Shown piece by piece: positions 1 through 8,172 of a stretch of DNA of 64,000 nt. Source of the stretch: Verrucomicrobiaceae bacterium. Lineage in GTDB: Bacteria; Verrucomicrobiota; Verrucomicrobiia; Verrucomicrobiales; Verrucomicrobiaceae. The position numbers and the translations under genes were made by a program. The notes beneath the pieces are model-generated. The model saw nothing but the letters and a program-made list of their open reading frames with translations. It was not told the origin of the DNA and searched no databases. Every line of letters begins with the position of its first letter. Positions within the stretch are counted from its first letter, which is position 1. The DNA lies in the NCBI GenBank assembly GCA_947440575.1, contig CANETF010000005.1, positions 1-64,000 on the forward strand, given 5' to 3'.

Positions 1-639
1 AACGTCGAGGGCGTTGCCGCGTCCGCCTTTGAGGGAGGCTTCGGCGATGCGAAGGGAGCCGGCTTGGTTTTCGGCGTTTTCGCGGGCGACGGCGAGCTGG
101 GCCTGGGCGCCTCGGAGTTCGAGGTAGGCGAGGGCGGTTTCGGCGGTGAGGGTGAGGAGGAGGGCGTCGAGGTCGGCTTGGAAAACGTCGCTGGTGGCGC
201 GAGCGGCTTTGACGGAATTGCGGACGCGGCCGAAGAAATCGAGTTCCCAGGTGGCATCGAGACCGGCGCGGATGAGTTCGAAGTCGCGACCACGAAAGGC
301 GGCACCGAAGGCGGTGGCTCCATTGCGGAAGTTTTCGTAGCTGGCGGCGGAGGTGACAGTGGGGGCGTAGTCGAAGCGGGCCTCACGCCAGAGGGCGCGC
401 GCTTCCTGGAGGCGTGACTGGCCGATGGCGAGGTCTTTGTTAGCGGAGGCGGTTTGATCGATGAGGCGGTTGAGCGTGGGGTCGTTCAGTTTGCGCCACC
501 ACGATGAGGGGAGGGTGTCGATTTTGAGGGCACCGGCGCGGGAGGCGAAGTCGGCGGGGAGATCAGGGGTGGGTTTTTTGAATACCGGGCCGACGGTGCA
601 AGCCGGGAGAAGAATGAGGAGAAAGAGGCGGGGACTCAT
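1..639 (-). CDS. RND efflux outer-membrane factor, NodT/OprM family (partial, C-terminus beyond window)
   Basis: The protein begins at the ATG ending at 639 and is open for 213 codons to the window edge, so its C-terminal half is missing. The N-terminus has a short hydrophobic stretch ending in a lipobox-like LLPAC, followed directly by TVGPVFKKP, the start typical of NodT-type outer-membrane lipoproteins. Further on are SSWWRKLNDPTLNRLI and ATWELDFFGRVRN, both standard for the family. It should form the outer-membrane channel of a tripartite RND pump. It lies about 56 bp downstream of the permease and in the same direction, which supports an adaptor-permease-channel operon. Confidence 0.9.
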   Translation of the reverse strand, partial: MSPRLFLLILLPACTVGPVFKKPTPDLPADFASRAGALKIDTLPSSWWRKLNDPTLNRLIDQTASANKDLAIGQSRLQEARALWREARFDYAPTVTSAASYENFRNGATAFGAAFRGRDFELIRAGLDATWELDFFGRVRNSVKAARATSDVFQADLDALLLTLTAETALAYLELRGAQAQLAVARENAENQAGSLRIAEASLKGGRGNALDV

Positions 640-678
640 GGATGAGGAGTGAGTGGTGAGTCTTGGGTGAGCGGAATG

Positions 679-699
679 GTGATGGCTAGAAGCCATCAC
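679..699. other. Perfect hairpin at the permease stop codon
   Basis: A 9-bp perfect inverted repeat (GTGATGGCT/AGCCATCAC) with an AGA loop spans the stop codon of the RND permease. No T-run follows on the transcribed strand, so it is not a classical intrinsic terminator. It could pause transcription, protect the mRNA 3' end or tune the permease/channel ratio. The structure is seen; the role is inference. Confidence 0.55.
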
Positions 700-3600
700 T
701 CCTTGGGAGGCGTGCGGGGGTGGCGTTCGACGAAGGCGCGGATGAGGACGTAAAAGACAGGGGTAAAGAGAAGGCCGAAGACGGTGACGCCCAACATGCC
801 GAAGAAGACGGCGGTGCCGAGGGCCTGGCGCATTTCGGCACCGGCGCCTTTTGCTAGGACGAGAGGAAGCACGCCGAGGATGAAGGCGAAGGAGGTCATC
901 AGAATGGGGCGTAGTCGGAGGCGGCAGGCTTCGACAGCAGCTGCGACGCGGTCCATGCCCGTGTCCTGGAGTTGTTTGGCGAATTCGACAATGAGGATGG
1001 CATTTTTGGCGGCAAGACCGACGAGCACAACGAGTCCGATTTGGGTGAAGATGTTATTGTCCTGGCCGCGCAACCAGACGCCACCGATGGCGGAGAGCAG
1101 GCACATCGGAACAATGAGGATGATGGCCATGGGCATGCTCCAGCTTTCGTATTGGGCGGAGAGGACCAGGAAGACGAAGACGACGCAGAGGGGAAAGATG
1201 TAGAAGAGGGTGTCGCCTGCGAGGATCTGCTGATAAGTGAGGTCGGTCCATTCGATGGTGAAGCCGCTGGGGAGGTGTTGTTTGGCAAGACGCTCGATTT
1301 TTTCGATCATCTGGCCGGAGGAGACGCCGGGCAGGGTGTTGCCGTTGATGTCGGCGGAGTAATACAGGTTGTAGCGCTGGACGCGGTCGGCGCCGCCGGT
1401 TTTGATGACTTTCACGAGGGCACCGAGAGGGACCATGTCACCGTTTTGATTGCGGATTTTGATGCGGGCAACGTCGGCGGGGTCCTTGCGGAATTGGGCG
1501 TCGGCCTGAGCGGTGACTTGATAGGTGCGACCAAAGAGGTTGAAGTCGTTGACGTAGGCGGAGCCGAGGTAGACTTGGAGGGCTTCGTTGAGATCGGAGA
1601 GAGAGACGCCCATGGTTTTGGCCTGGGCGCGATTGATTTCGAGTTTGTATTGTGGGGTGCGGGCGCGGAAGCCGGTGACTAGGGAGATCAAACCGGGTTC
1701 CTGTTGGGCTGCGGTGAGGAGTTTTTGAGTGGAGGATTCGAGAGCGTCCAGGCCGGCGTTGTTGAGGTCTTGGACCTGGAGTTTGAAGCCGCCAGCGTTA
1801 CCAAGGCCGCGTAGTGGCGGAGGCGGGAGGACGAGGACGCGGCCTTCCTGGATGGTCGCGAATTTTTGACGGATGACGGCGAGCAGTCCATCGCCCTTGA
1901 GGTGGGGATCGGAGCGTTTGGCGAAGTCATCGAAGACGAGAAAGGCGGCGCCGACGTTGGGTTGATTGGCCTGGAGGACGGAGGAGTAGCCGGAGATGGC
2001 GAAGGTGTGGGCGATGCCGGGGATTTCGCGGGCCATGGCGTCCATGCGGCGCACGATGGCATCGGTTCGTTCGAAGGCGGCGGCGTCGGGGAGTTGGACG
2101 AGTACGAGGGCGTAACCGAGGTCCTGGGAGGGAATGAAGCCGCTGGGGACCTCTTGGAACACTTTGCCCGCGAGGCCGATTAAGGCCGCGTAGGCGATGA
2201 TGACGAGGACGGTGATGCGAACGAGAAGACGGACGAGAGATGCGTAGGTGTTAGCGCTGAATTCGAAGAGGCGATTGAAGGCGCGGAAGAACCATCCGAA
2301 GAAGAAATTGATGAGCCTTGTGAGTTTGTCCGGCTTGGCGCCATGAGGTTGCAAAAGGATGGCGCAAAGGGCGGGGCTGAGCGTGATGGAGTTGAAGGCG
2401 GAGATGACGGTGGAGACGGCGATGGTGAGAGCGAATTGTTTGTAGAACTGGCCGGTGATACCGGAGACAAAAGCGGTCGGGATGAAGACGGCGCAGAGGA
2501 CCAGGGCCATGGAGATGACGGCACCGGAGACCTCCTTCATGGCTTGGATGGAGGCTTCGCGAGGGTGGAGGCCCTTGGCGATGTTGCGCTCGACATTTTC
2601 GACCACGACGATGGCATCATCGACGACGATGCCGATGGCGAGAACGAGGCCGAAGAGGGAGAGGTTGTTGAGGGAGAACCCCATGGCTTGCATGACAGCG
2701 AGGGTGCCGATGAGGGAGACGGGGACGGCGAGCAGAGGGATGATGGAGGCGCGCCAGGTTTGGAGGAAGATGACGACGACAAGAACGACGAGAAGGATGG
2801 CTTCGATGAGGGTGGTCAGGACGGACTTGATGGAAGCGCGGACGAACTTGGTGGTGTCATAATTGATGCGGAAATCGATGCCCGGGGGGAAGCGCTCTTT
2901 GAGTTTAGCGAGGCGGGCGTAAACGGCGTCGGCGGTTTGGATGGCGTTGGTGCCGGGGAGTTGGAAGACGCGAAGGGAGACGGCATTGTAACCATCCATG
3001 TAGGTTTTGGAGGAGTAGTCGCGGGAACCGATTTCGATGCGGGCGACATCGCGAAGGCGAACGACGTCACCGAGGTCGCCGGTTTTGAGGACGATCTCGC
3101 CGAATTCAGCCGCGGTCTTGAGGCGACCGGGGGCGGTGAGGGTGTATTGGAAGTCGAGGCCCTGAGGGGCGGGAGGCTGGCCGAGGGCACCGGCGGCGAC
3201 CTGGACGTTTTGCTCACGTACTGCGCGGAGTACGTCTCCGGCGGTGAGGTTGAGGGCGGCGATTTTTTCGGGGTCGAGCCAGAGTCGCATGGAGTAGTCG
3301 AGGCCGCCCAGAGTGGAGGCTTCAGCGACGCCGGGGATGCGGGCGATTTCGTTTTGGATTTGGAGGGTGACGTAATTGGAGAGGTAGTCGACCTCGCGGG
3401 AGCCGTCGGGGCTGTAGAACTGGGCGGCGAGGGTGAGGTCCGGGGAACGTTTGTTGACGATGACACCGAGCCGCCGGACTTCCTCAGGAAGGCGAGAGAC
3501 GGTGGCGTTGACGCGGTTTTGGACAAGGACTTGGGCTTGGTCGAGATTGGTGCCGAGGCGGAAGGTGACAGTAATCTGAACCCGACCGTCACTGGTGGAG

Positions 3601-3848
3601 GAGGAGGACAGGTAGAGCATGTCTTCGACGCCATTGATTTCCTGTTCGAGGGGCGTGGAGACGGTCTCGGCGAGAGTGCGGGCATCGGCGCCGGGGTAGG
3701 TGGCGGAGACGATAACAGTGGGTGGGATGACTTCGGGGTATTGAGCGATGGGCAAGCCGAAGTAGGCGAGGGCGCCGAGCAGGGTGATGGCGATGGAGAG
3801 GACGGCAGCGAAGATGGGCCGGTCCACGAAGATGCGGGCGAAGTTCAT
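696..3848 (-). CDS. RND multidrug efflux permease, HAE-1/AcrB family
   Basis: At 1050 residues this is full length for an AcrB-type inner-membrane proton/drug antiporter. It opens with the canonical MNFARIFVDRPIFAAVLSI. The two acidic proton-relay residues of TM4 lie in VVDDAIVVVENV near residue 407, and the TM10 lysine in GLAAKNAILIVEF near residue 948, so the relay looks intact. The two periplasmic porter repeats have the expected size. The gene starts 6 bp after the adaptor gene ends, so the two are probably co-transcribed and translationally coupled. The substrate cannot be read from sequence. No truncation is seen. Confidence 0.96.
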   Translation of the reverse strand: MNFARIFVDRPIFAAVLSIAITLLGALAYFGLPIAQYPEVIPPTVIVSATYPGADARTLAETVSTPLEQEINGVEDMLYLSSSSTSDGRVQITVTFRLGTNLDQAQVLVQNRVNATVSRLPEEVRRLGVIVNKRSPDLTLAAQFYSPDGSREVDYLSNYVTLQIQNEIARIPGVAEASTLGGLDYSMRLWLDPEKIAALNLTAGDVLRAVREQNVQVAAGALGQPPAPQGLDFQYTLTAPGRLKTAAEFGEIVLKTGDLGDVVRLRDVARIEIGSRDYSSKTYMDGYNAVSLRVFQLPGTNAIQTADAVYARLAKLKERFPPGIDFRINYDTTKFVRASIKSVLTTLIEAILLVVLVVVIFLQTWRASIIPLLAVPVSLIGTLAVMQAMGFSLNNLSLFGLVLAIGIVVDDAIVVVENVERNIAKGLHPREASIQAMKEVSGAVISMALVLCAVFIPTAFVSGITGQFYKQFALTIAVSTVISAFNSITLSPALCAILLQPHGAKPDKLTRLINFFFGWFFRAFNRLFEFSANTYASLVRLLVRITVLVIIAYAALIGLAGKVFQEVPSGFIPSQDLGYALVLVQLPDAAAFERTDAIVRRMDAMAREIPGIAHTFAISGYSSVLQANQPNVGAAFLVFDDFAKRSDPHLKGDGLLAVIRQKFATIQEGRVLVLPPPPLRGLGNAGGFKLQVQDLNNAGLDALESSTQKLLTAAQQEPGLISLVTGFRARTPQYKLEINRAQAKTMGVSLSDLNEALQVYLGSAYVNDFNLFGRTYQVTAQADAQFRKDPADVARIKIRNQNGDMVPLGALVKVIKTGGADRVQRYNLYYSADINGNTLPGVSSGQMIEKIERLAKQHLPSGFTIEWTDLTYQQILAGDTLFYIFPLCVVFVFLVLSAQYESWSMPMAIILIVPMCLLSAIGGVWLRGQDNNIFTQIGLVVLVGLAAKNAILIVEFAKQLQDTGMDRVAAAVEACRLRLRPILMTSFAFILGVLPLVLAKGAGAEMRQALGTAVFFGMLGVTVFGLLFTPVFYVLIRAFVERHPRTPPKE

Positions 3849-3854
3849 GGGCGG

Positions 3855-5099
3855 TTACTTCGGGGCAGGTGGCGTTTTGGCGTCGGATCCGGCCGAGGTC
3901 TCGGGCACGGGTTGAGGGGAGGCGAGTTTCATGTCCACTTCCTTGGGTTGGACCGGCATGCCGTTGCGGACGGCCATGAGGCCCTCGACGATGATGCGTT
4001 CGTTGGGGGAGAGTCCTTTGCGGATGATGCGGAGGCCGTCGAGAAGGGGTCCGAGTTCGACTGGACGGTAAACGGCTTTTTGTTGGGCATCGACGACCCA
4101 GACGTAAGAGCTGCCTTGGTCGTCGGCGATGGCGGCGTCGCGGACGAGGAGGGCATCGTACTCGGCACTGCCGGGGATGCGGACCTTTGCAAAGAAACCG
4201 GGAGCCATGAGGCGGTCTTGGTTGGGGAAAACGCCGCGGGCGAGGATGGTGCCGGTCTCTGGATTGAGGGCATTGTCAACGAAGTCGATCTGACCGAGGT
4301 GGGGCCAGTCGGTCTCGCTGACGAGGGCCATTTCGGCGGGGATCTTTTGGAAAAGGGCGCTGTCGCGCTGGCCGTCTTTGTAGAGTTGACGGTATTTGAG
4401 AGAGGAGCGCTCATCGACCTCGATGTAGCAGTAAATGGGATCGAGGGCGACGATGGTGGTGAGGATGGTGGCGTCTTTGGTTCCGCCAGTGACGAGGTTG
4501 CCTTCGGTGACACGGGCGTAGCTGATGCGGCCGCTGATGGGGGCGCGGATTTGAGTGAAATCGAGGTCGAGTTTGGCGGCGCGGAGGGCGGCTTCGGCTC
4601 CGCGAACGGCGGCGTCGCCGGCCGAGACGGTTTTCAATCGACGTTCGGACTCTTCGAGGGAGATGGCTTGGTCTTTGCGGAGGCCTTCGGCGTTTTTGGC
4701 TTGGATGGCGGCGAGCTCAGCGAGGGCTTTGGCTTCAGCGAGGACGGCTTCAGCGCGCTGGACGGATGCCTCGAAGGGGCGAGGGTCGATGGTGAAGAGG
4801 AGATCGCCTGTTTTGACTTCAGCACCCTCAGTGAAACTGACCTGGGTGAGGTAGCCGGAGACTTGGGCGCGGACATCGACCTGTTCACGAGAGGCGAGGC
4901 GGCCAGTGAATTCATCCCAGTCGATCACACGTTGAGCGATGGGGGTGGCGACGGTGACGGGTGAAGGAGGTGAAGGAGAGGTGGTAGCGGGGGAAGTGGA
5001 TGGTTTGCAGGAGGGGAGGATCGTGGAGAGCAGAAGCGCGGCGATTGAGAGACGTGGGGGGCGGTTTAGAAGCGGGGAAATCTGAGCGGAAAAAAGCAT
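3855..5099 (-). CDS. RND efflux periplasmic adaptor (membrane fusion protein), lipoprotein
   Basis: This 414-residue protein bridges the permease and the outer-membrane channel. Residues 1-35 form a lipoprotein signal with a lipobox-like LPSC. The core has the MFP order: a barrel-sandwich start (VDVRAQVSGYLTQV), an alpha-helical hairpin rich in AEAVLAEAKALAELAA, then a second half-lipoyl segment (QIRAPISGRISYARV). ATG at 5099 is preferred over an in-frame TTG two codons upstream because the signal peptide then begins normally. No clear Shine-Dalgarno is visible. It is the first gene of the pump operon. Proline, serine and threonine are abundant just after the lipidated cysteine, as expected for a flexible tether. 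Confidence 0.93.
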   Translation of the reverse strand: MLFSAQISPLLNRPPRLSIAALLLSTILPSCKPSTSPATTSPSPPSPVTVATPIAQRVIDWDEFTGRLASREQVDVRAQVSGYLTQVSFTEGAEVKTGDLLFTIDPRPFEASVQRAEAVLAEAKALAELAAIQAKNAEGLRKDQAISLEESERRLKTVSAGDAAVRGAEAALRAAKLDLDFTQIRAPISGRISYARVTEGNLVTGGTKDATILTTIVALDPIYCYIEVDERSSLKYRQLYKDGQRDSALFQKIPAEMALVSETDWPHLGQIDFVDNALNPETGTILARGVFPNQDRLMAPGFFAKVRIPGSAEYDALLVRDAAIADDQGSSYVWVVDAQQKAVYRPVELGPLLDGLRIIRKGLSPNERIIVEGLMAVRNGMPVQPKEVDMKLASPQPVPETSAGSDAKTPPAPK

Positions 5100-5268
5100 T
5101 GCCAATAAGAACGTGTGTTGAAGGGAGAAAAATCGCGAACAATGAGGCTGGGGTGCTATGACACAGGTCTAGGCGGGGTGCGAGCGGGGGATTGAAGGAG
5201 GCTTAGGGAAGAGGGGGGAATGGAAATCGTGGGTTGCGATGGATGAGTGGCGGGCTATTCTGAGGCCG

Positions 5269-6234
5269 ATGCGAATTTTTCTGAGCCGATTTTTGTTTTT
5301 GAAGAGTCTGGGTGTGATTGGATTGGTGCTGGTGTCCGGCACGGCATCGGTGCGGGCGCAATCGAGCGTGATGGTGGTGGATGCCTACAACAAGAAAATC
5401 CACGTGGCGTCCAATGCGAATGTGAAGCGGTCGGTGGGTGGCATGGCGAAGATGGTGACTGGGATGGTGGCCTTGGATTGGGCTGCGGCATCGGGGGTGG
5501 GGGTGAATGTGCTGGCGACAGTGCCTGCGTATGCGCCCCAGATTGCGGGAACGCAGGTGATTGATTTGCAACCCGGGGACAAAGTGACTCTGAGGGACTT
5601 GATTTATGCTGCGATGATGAGCAGTGACAATGTGGCGGCGATCACGCTGGGGGACTTTGTGGGGCGCGATCACCTTTCGCGTTTGGGCCGAGGAGGGGAT
5701 CCGTTGGGGGAGTTTGTGCGGCAGATGAATCAGTTGGCGGTTCGGGAGGGATGTAAGGGGTCACGGTTTACCAATCCTCATGGGGTGGAGAACACTCGTG
5801 TAAAGCCCTACAGCACGGCTGCGGACATGGCGAGGATTGCGCTGTATGCGGCGGCGAGGCCTTCGATGCGGTTTTACACCAATCAGGCTACGAGGGATCT
5901 CACGGTTTATCGAGGCGGGCAGAAATTGATGGTGACAGTTCGGAACAGCAATTCGTTGCTTGGGACGGATCGGATTGACGGGATCAAGGCCGCGAGCACG
6001 CCCAGTTCTGGTGGTTGTGTGGTGCTTTCGGCGGAAAAAGAAGCGTCAGTGTTTCAACAGGCGGACGGGGCGAGTGTGATTTATCGTCACCGATTGGTGG
6101 TGGTGGTGTTAGGATCCGGGAATCCGTTTGGGGAGGCGCAAGCGTTGTTGCGGCAGGGGTGGGGTGTTTATGATCAGTGGTTGCAATCGGGGCGTCCGGT
6201 GACGGATCAGCGGCAATTGCTTGCGAACTACTGA
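5269..6234 (+). CDS. Peptidase S11 (D-Ala-D-Ala carboxypeptidase) homologue lacking catalytic residues
   Basis: This is a 321-residue exported protein of the DacA fold. The chosen ATG at 5269 has GAGG just upstream and gives a clean signal peptide cleaved near VRA-QSS. The family layout is intact: the helix-2 segment, SDN at 119-121 in the SxN position, and IDGIK at 236-240. However the nucleophile position of SxxK is glycine (G58, with K61 retained) and the KTG triad is KAA (240-242). Known S11 enzymes need Ser of SxxK and normally KTG for catalysis. I therefore infer a pseudoenzyme, perhaps a peptidoglycan-binding or regulatory paralogue. It is divergent from the efflux operon. Confidence 0.85.
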   Translation: MRIFLSRFLFLKSLGVIGLVLVSGTASVRAQSSVMVVDAYNKKIHVASNANVKRSVGGMAKMVTGMVALDWAAASGVGVNVLATVPAYAPQIAGTQVIDLQPGDKVTLRDLIYAAMMSSDNVAAITLGDFVGRDHLSRLGRGGDPLGEFVRQMNQLAVREGCKGSRFTNPHGVENTRVKPYSTAADMARIALYAAARPSMRFYTNQATRDLTVYRGGQKLMVTVRNSNSLLGTDRIDGIKAASTPSSGGCVVLSAEKEASVFQQADGASVIYRHRLVVVVLGSGNPFGEAQALLRQGWGVYDQWLQSGRPVTDQRQLLANY

Positions 6235-6323
6235 ACCATTTGGAGAGTTTCGGTCATACGGGGTAGGCCAGGGGACTGAACCATCGAATATTTTAGCGAA
6301 CTCAATTCATTTTATTCAACACC

Positions 6324-7403
6324 ATGCGAATCGGAATCTTAAATAGCGGCGGGGACTGCCCTGGATTGAATGCGGTTATTCACGGAGTCGTAGGGGCGGC
6401 GACCACACTTGGGTGGGAAGTGGTTGGATTTCGCGACGGGTTTGAAGGGCTTTTGCCACCTGGGGATTACATGATGCTGGATGTGGAGAAGACGATTGGC
6501 ATCATGAAACTGGGCGGGACGATTCTTGGGACTACCAACAAAGGTCATTTTGTCGCGAAGATCGGGGAGGGTGATGTGGCGGAGGTTCCAAAGGAGATCG
6601 TGGAGAAAGCGAAGACGACGCTGAAGCATTTGGAGGTTGGTGCTTTGATTGTGGTGGGGGGCGACGGGAGTTTGACGACTGGCTTGCAGCTTTACCGCAT
6701 GGGGATTCCGGTGATAGGAGTGCCGAAGACGATTGATAATGACATTCAGGCAACGGCGATGTCGTTTGGGTTTGATTCAGCGGTCGCAACTGTTGTGGAT
6801 GCTTTAGACCGGTTGCACACCACGGCGGAGAGTCATAAACGGGTGATTGTGCTGGAAGTGATGGGACGCCATGCGGGATGGATTGCCTTGTATGGTGGGA
6901 TGGCTGGCGGTGCGGATGTGATCTTGCTGCCAGAGGTGCCGTTCCATATGGAGCATGTGGCACGCGCGGTTCGGGCGAGGGATGCGAGGGGATTGCACAG
7001 CACGTTGGTGGTGGTTGCTGAAGGAGCGCGGATGGAGAGCGGTGAGTTGGTGAAGAAGGAGGCGATTGGAGGCAAAGGCGAGGATCGCCTGGGAGGTATT
7101 GGGGATTATGTGGCACGTGAGGTGGAAAAGTTGACGGGCAAAGAAACTCGGGCGTGCACGCTAGGCCACCTGCAACGCGGCGGGGCGCCGTCGGCGTTGG
7201 ATCGTATCCTTGGGGTCCGCTTTGGAACCAAAGCGGTGCATTTGATCGAGGAGGGTAAGTTTGGCCGCATGGTCAGCTACCAACAGTATCAAGTGGGCGA
7301 TGTGTCGATTGAGGAGGCGGTGAATCAGTTGCGCTTGGTGACGCGGGATAGCGAAATCGTCCGTGCGGCTCGCAGTGTGGGCATCTGCTTTGGCGACTCC
7401 TGA
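6324..7403 (+). CDS. pfkA: 6-phosphofructokinase, predicted ATP-dependent
   Basis: This 359-residue protein phosphorylates fructose 6-phosphate in glycolysis. The N-terminal GILNSGGDCPGLNAVI nucleotide loop, GGDGS near residues 111-115, the catalytic PKTIDND near 133-139 and MGRHAGW are all present. The residue equivalent to E. coli Gly104 is glycine, which favours ATP. The residue equivalent to Gly124 is lysine, as in PPi-type and some ATP-type (group III) enzymes. Known G/K members that have been tested, such as actinobacterial ones, use ATP, so ATP is the better guess. The start is at CACC-ATG without a visible Shine-Dalgarno. No operon partner is evident. Confidence 0.95.
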   Translation: MRIGILNSGGDCPGLNAVIHGVVGAATTLGWEVVGFRDGFEGLLPPGDYMMLDVEKTIGIMKLGGTILGTTNKGHFVAKIGEGDVAEVPKEIVEKAKTTLKHLEVGALIVVGGDGSLTTGLQLYRMGIPVIGVPKTIDNDIQATAMSFGFDSAVATVVDALDRLHTTAESHKRVIVLEVMGRHAGWIALYGGMAGGADVILLPEVPFHMEHVARAVRARDARGLHSTLVVVAEGARMESGELVKKEAIGGKGEDRLGGIGDYVAREVEKLTGKETRACTLGHLQRGGAPSALDRILGVRFGTKAVHLIEEGKFGRMVSYQQYQVGDVSIEEAVNQLRLVTRDSEIVRAARSVGICFGDS

Positions 7404-7453
7404 GCAGATGCTGAGGGAATCAATTTTCCAGGCGTTCGTTGGAGCGGCGCGAG

Positions 7454-7999
7454 CTAGAGGGGCTCGCGGCCCGTTGCCTCAATGAACTGCTGGCGGAGGC
7501 TGGTGTAGGCGTCCTGCCATTGATCGACGACTCGCTGATATTCGACGAGTTGTTTTTCGAGGAGTTGGATCCGACGAGCGAGGGCGGGGTCACCTGTTGA
7601 TTGGGCGGAGTATTGGGTTCCTACAAAGGTGGTTTCGACGCTGCGGGTGTGGTGGGGGCTGGCTTGAAAGAAGGGGAAGTTTTGCAGGCGATCCTCCTGG
7701 CCTGTCCGGCAATTGATGAGGCTGACGGAGCCGTCGATTTCGCCGGTTGCGAGGAATTCCTGGATGGTGCCGACGTTGGTGGGGCCATAGAGGTAGTTAT
7801 CCCGCATCTCGATCAGCCAATCCATTTGAAGTTCGTCAAACATGGGGGCGCGTTGCCAGCCGCTGTGCCCATCGTTTGAGATTTTGTCCAGGGGTGAGAT
7901 TTTGGCTTCTGAAGCCCAGGCGAGGATGGTGGCGTGATCGACGGGGCCGTGCACTTGACGGTCGGCGGATTTGAGAAGGTACCATTGGGCGTCGGACAT
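7454..7999 (-). CDS. Tandem GYF_2 (DUF4339)-like domain protein with C-terminal coiled coil
   Basis: This is a 181-residue cytoplasmic protein. Residues 5-50 (WYLLKSADRQVHGPVD, then a GW near 45) match the GYF_2/DUF4339 pattern W-x-x-x-x...GPV...G/W. A second weaker copy follows (DNYLYGPTNVGTIQEFL). The last 45 residues are a predicted coiled coil (ALARRIQLLEKQLVEYQRVV). ATG at 7999 is chosen because WYL follows at once; the reading frame stays open further upstream, but that extension would be very basic and proline/histidine-rich and would overlap dnaX. GYF-like domains generally mediate protein-protein contacts. The partner is unknown. It is divergent from dnaX. Confidence 0.7.
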   Translation of the reverse strand: MSDAQWYLLKSADRQVHGPVDHATILAWASEAKISPLDKISNDGHSGWQRAPMFDELQMDWLIEMRDNYLYGPTNVGTIQEFLATGEIDGSVSLINCRTGQEDRLQNFPFFQASPHHTRSVETTFVGTQYSAQSTGDPALARRIQLLEKQLVEYQRVVDQWQDAYTSLRQQFIEATGREPL

Positions 8000-8172
8000 G
8001 GTGTCATTCTGGCAAAGTCGATTCTGGAGAACAAGACTGAATTCGGGGGCTGGTAAAATAGTCTGGGCGGGTTTCATGGGGATGGGGTGGGAGTGGCTAT
8101 CGAAGTTGAGCCTGGAAGTCAGGGGTGTGATTTTGGGGTGGCTTCCTTGGATTGGGTCGTTAGAGTGGGGCA

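Noticed and set aside
2343-4964. Very long plus-strand open frame (873 codons) opposite the RND genes
   Set aside because: It is antisense to well-supported efflux genes and encodes only Gly/Asp/Glu-rich low-complexity sequence. It results from third-position C bias of the minus-strand genes depleting stop codons.
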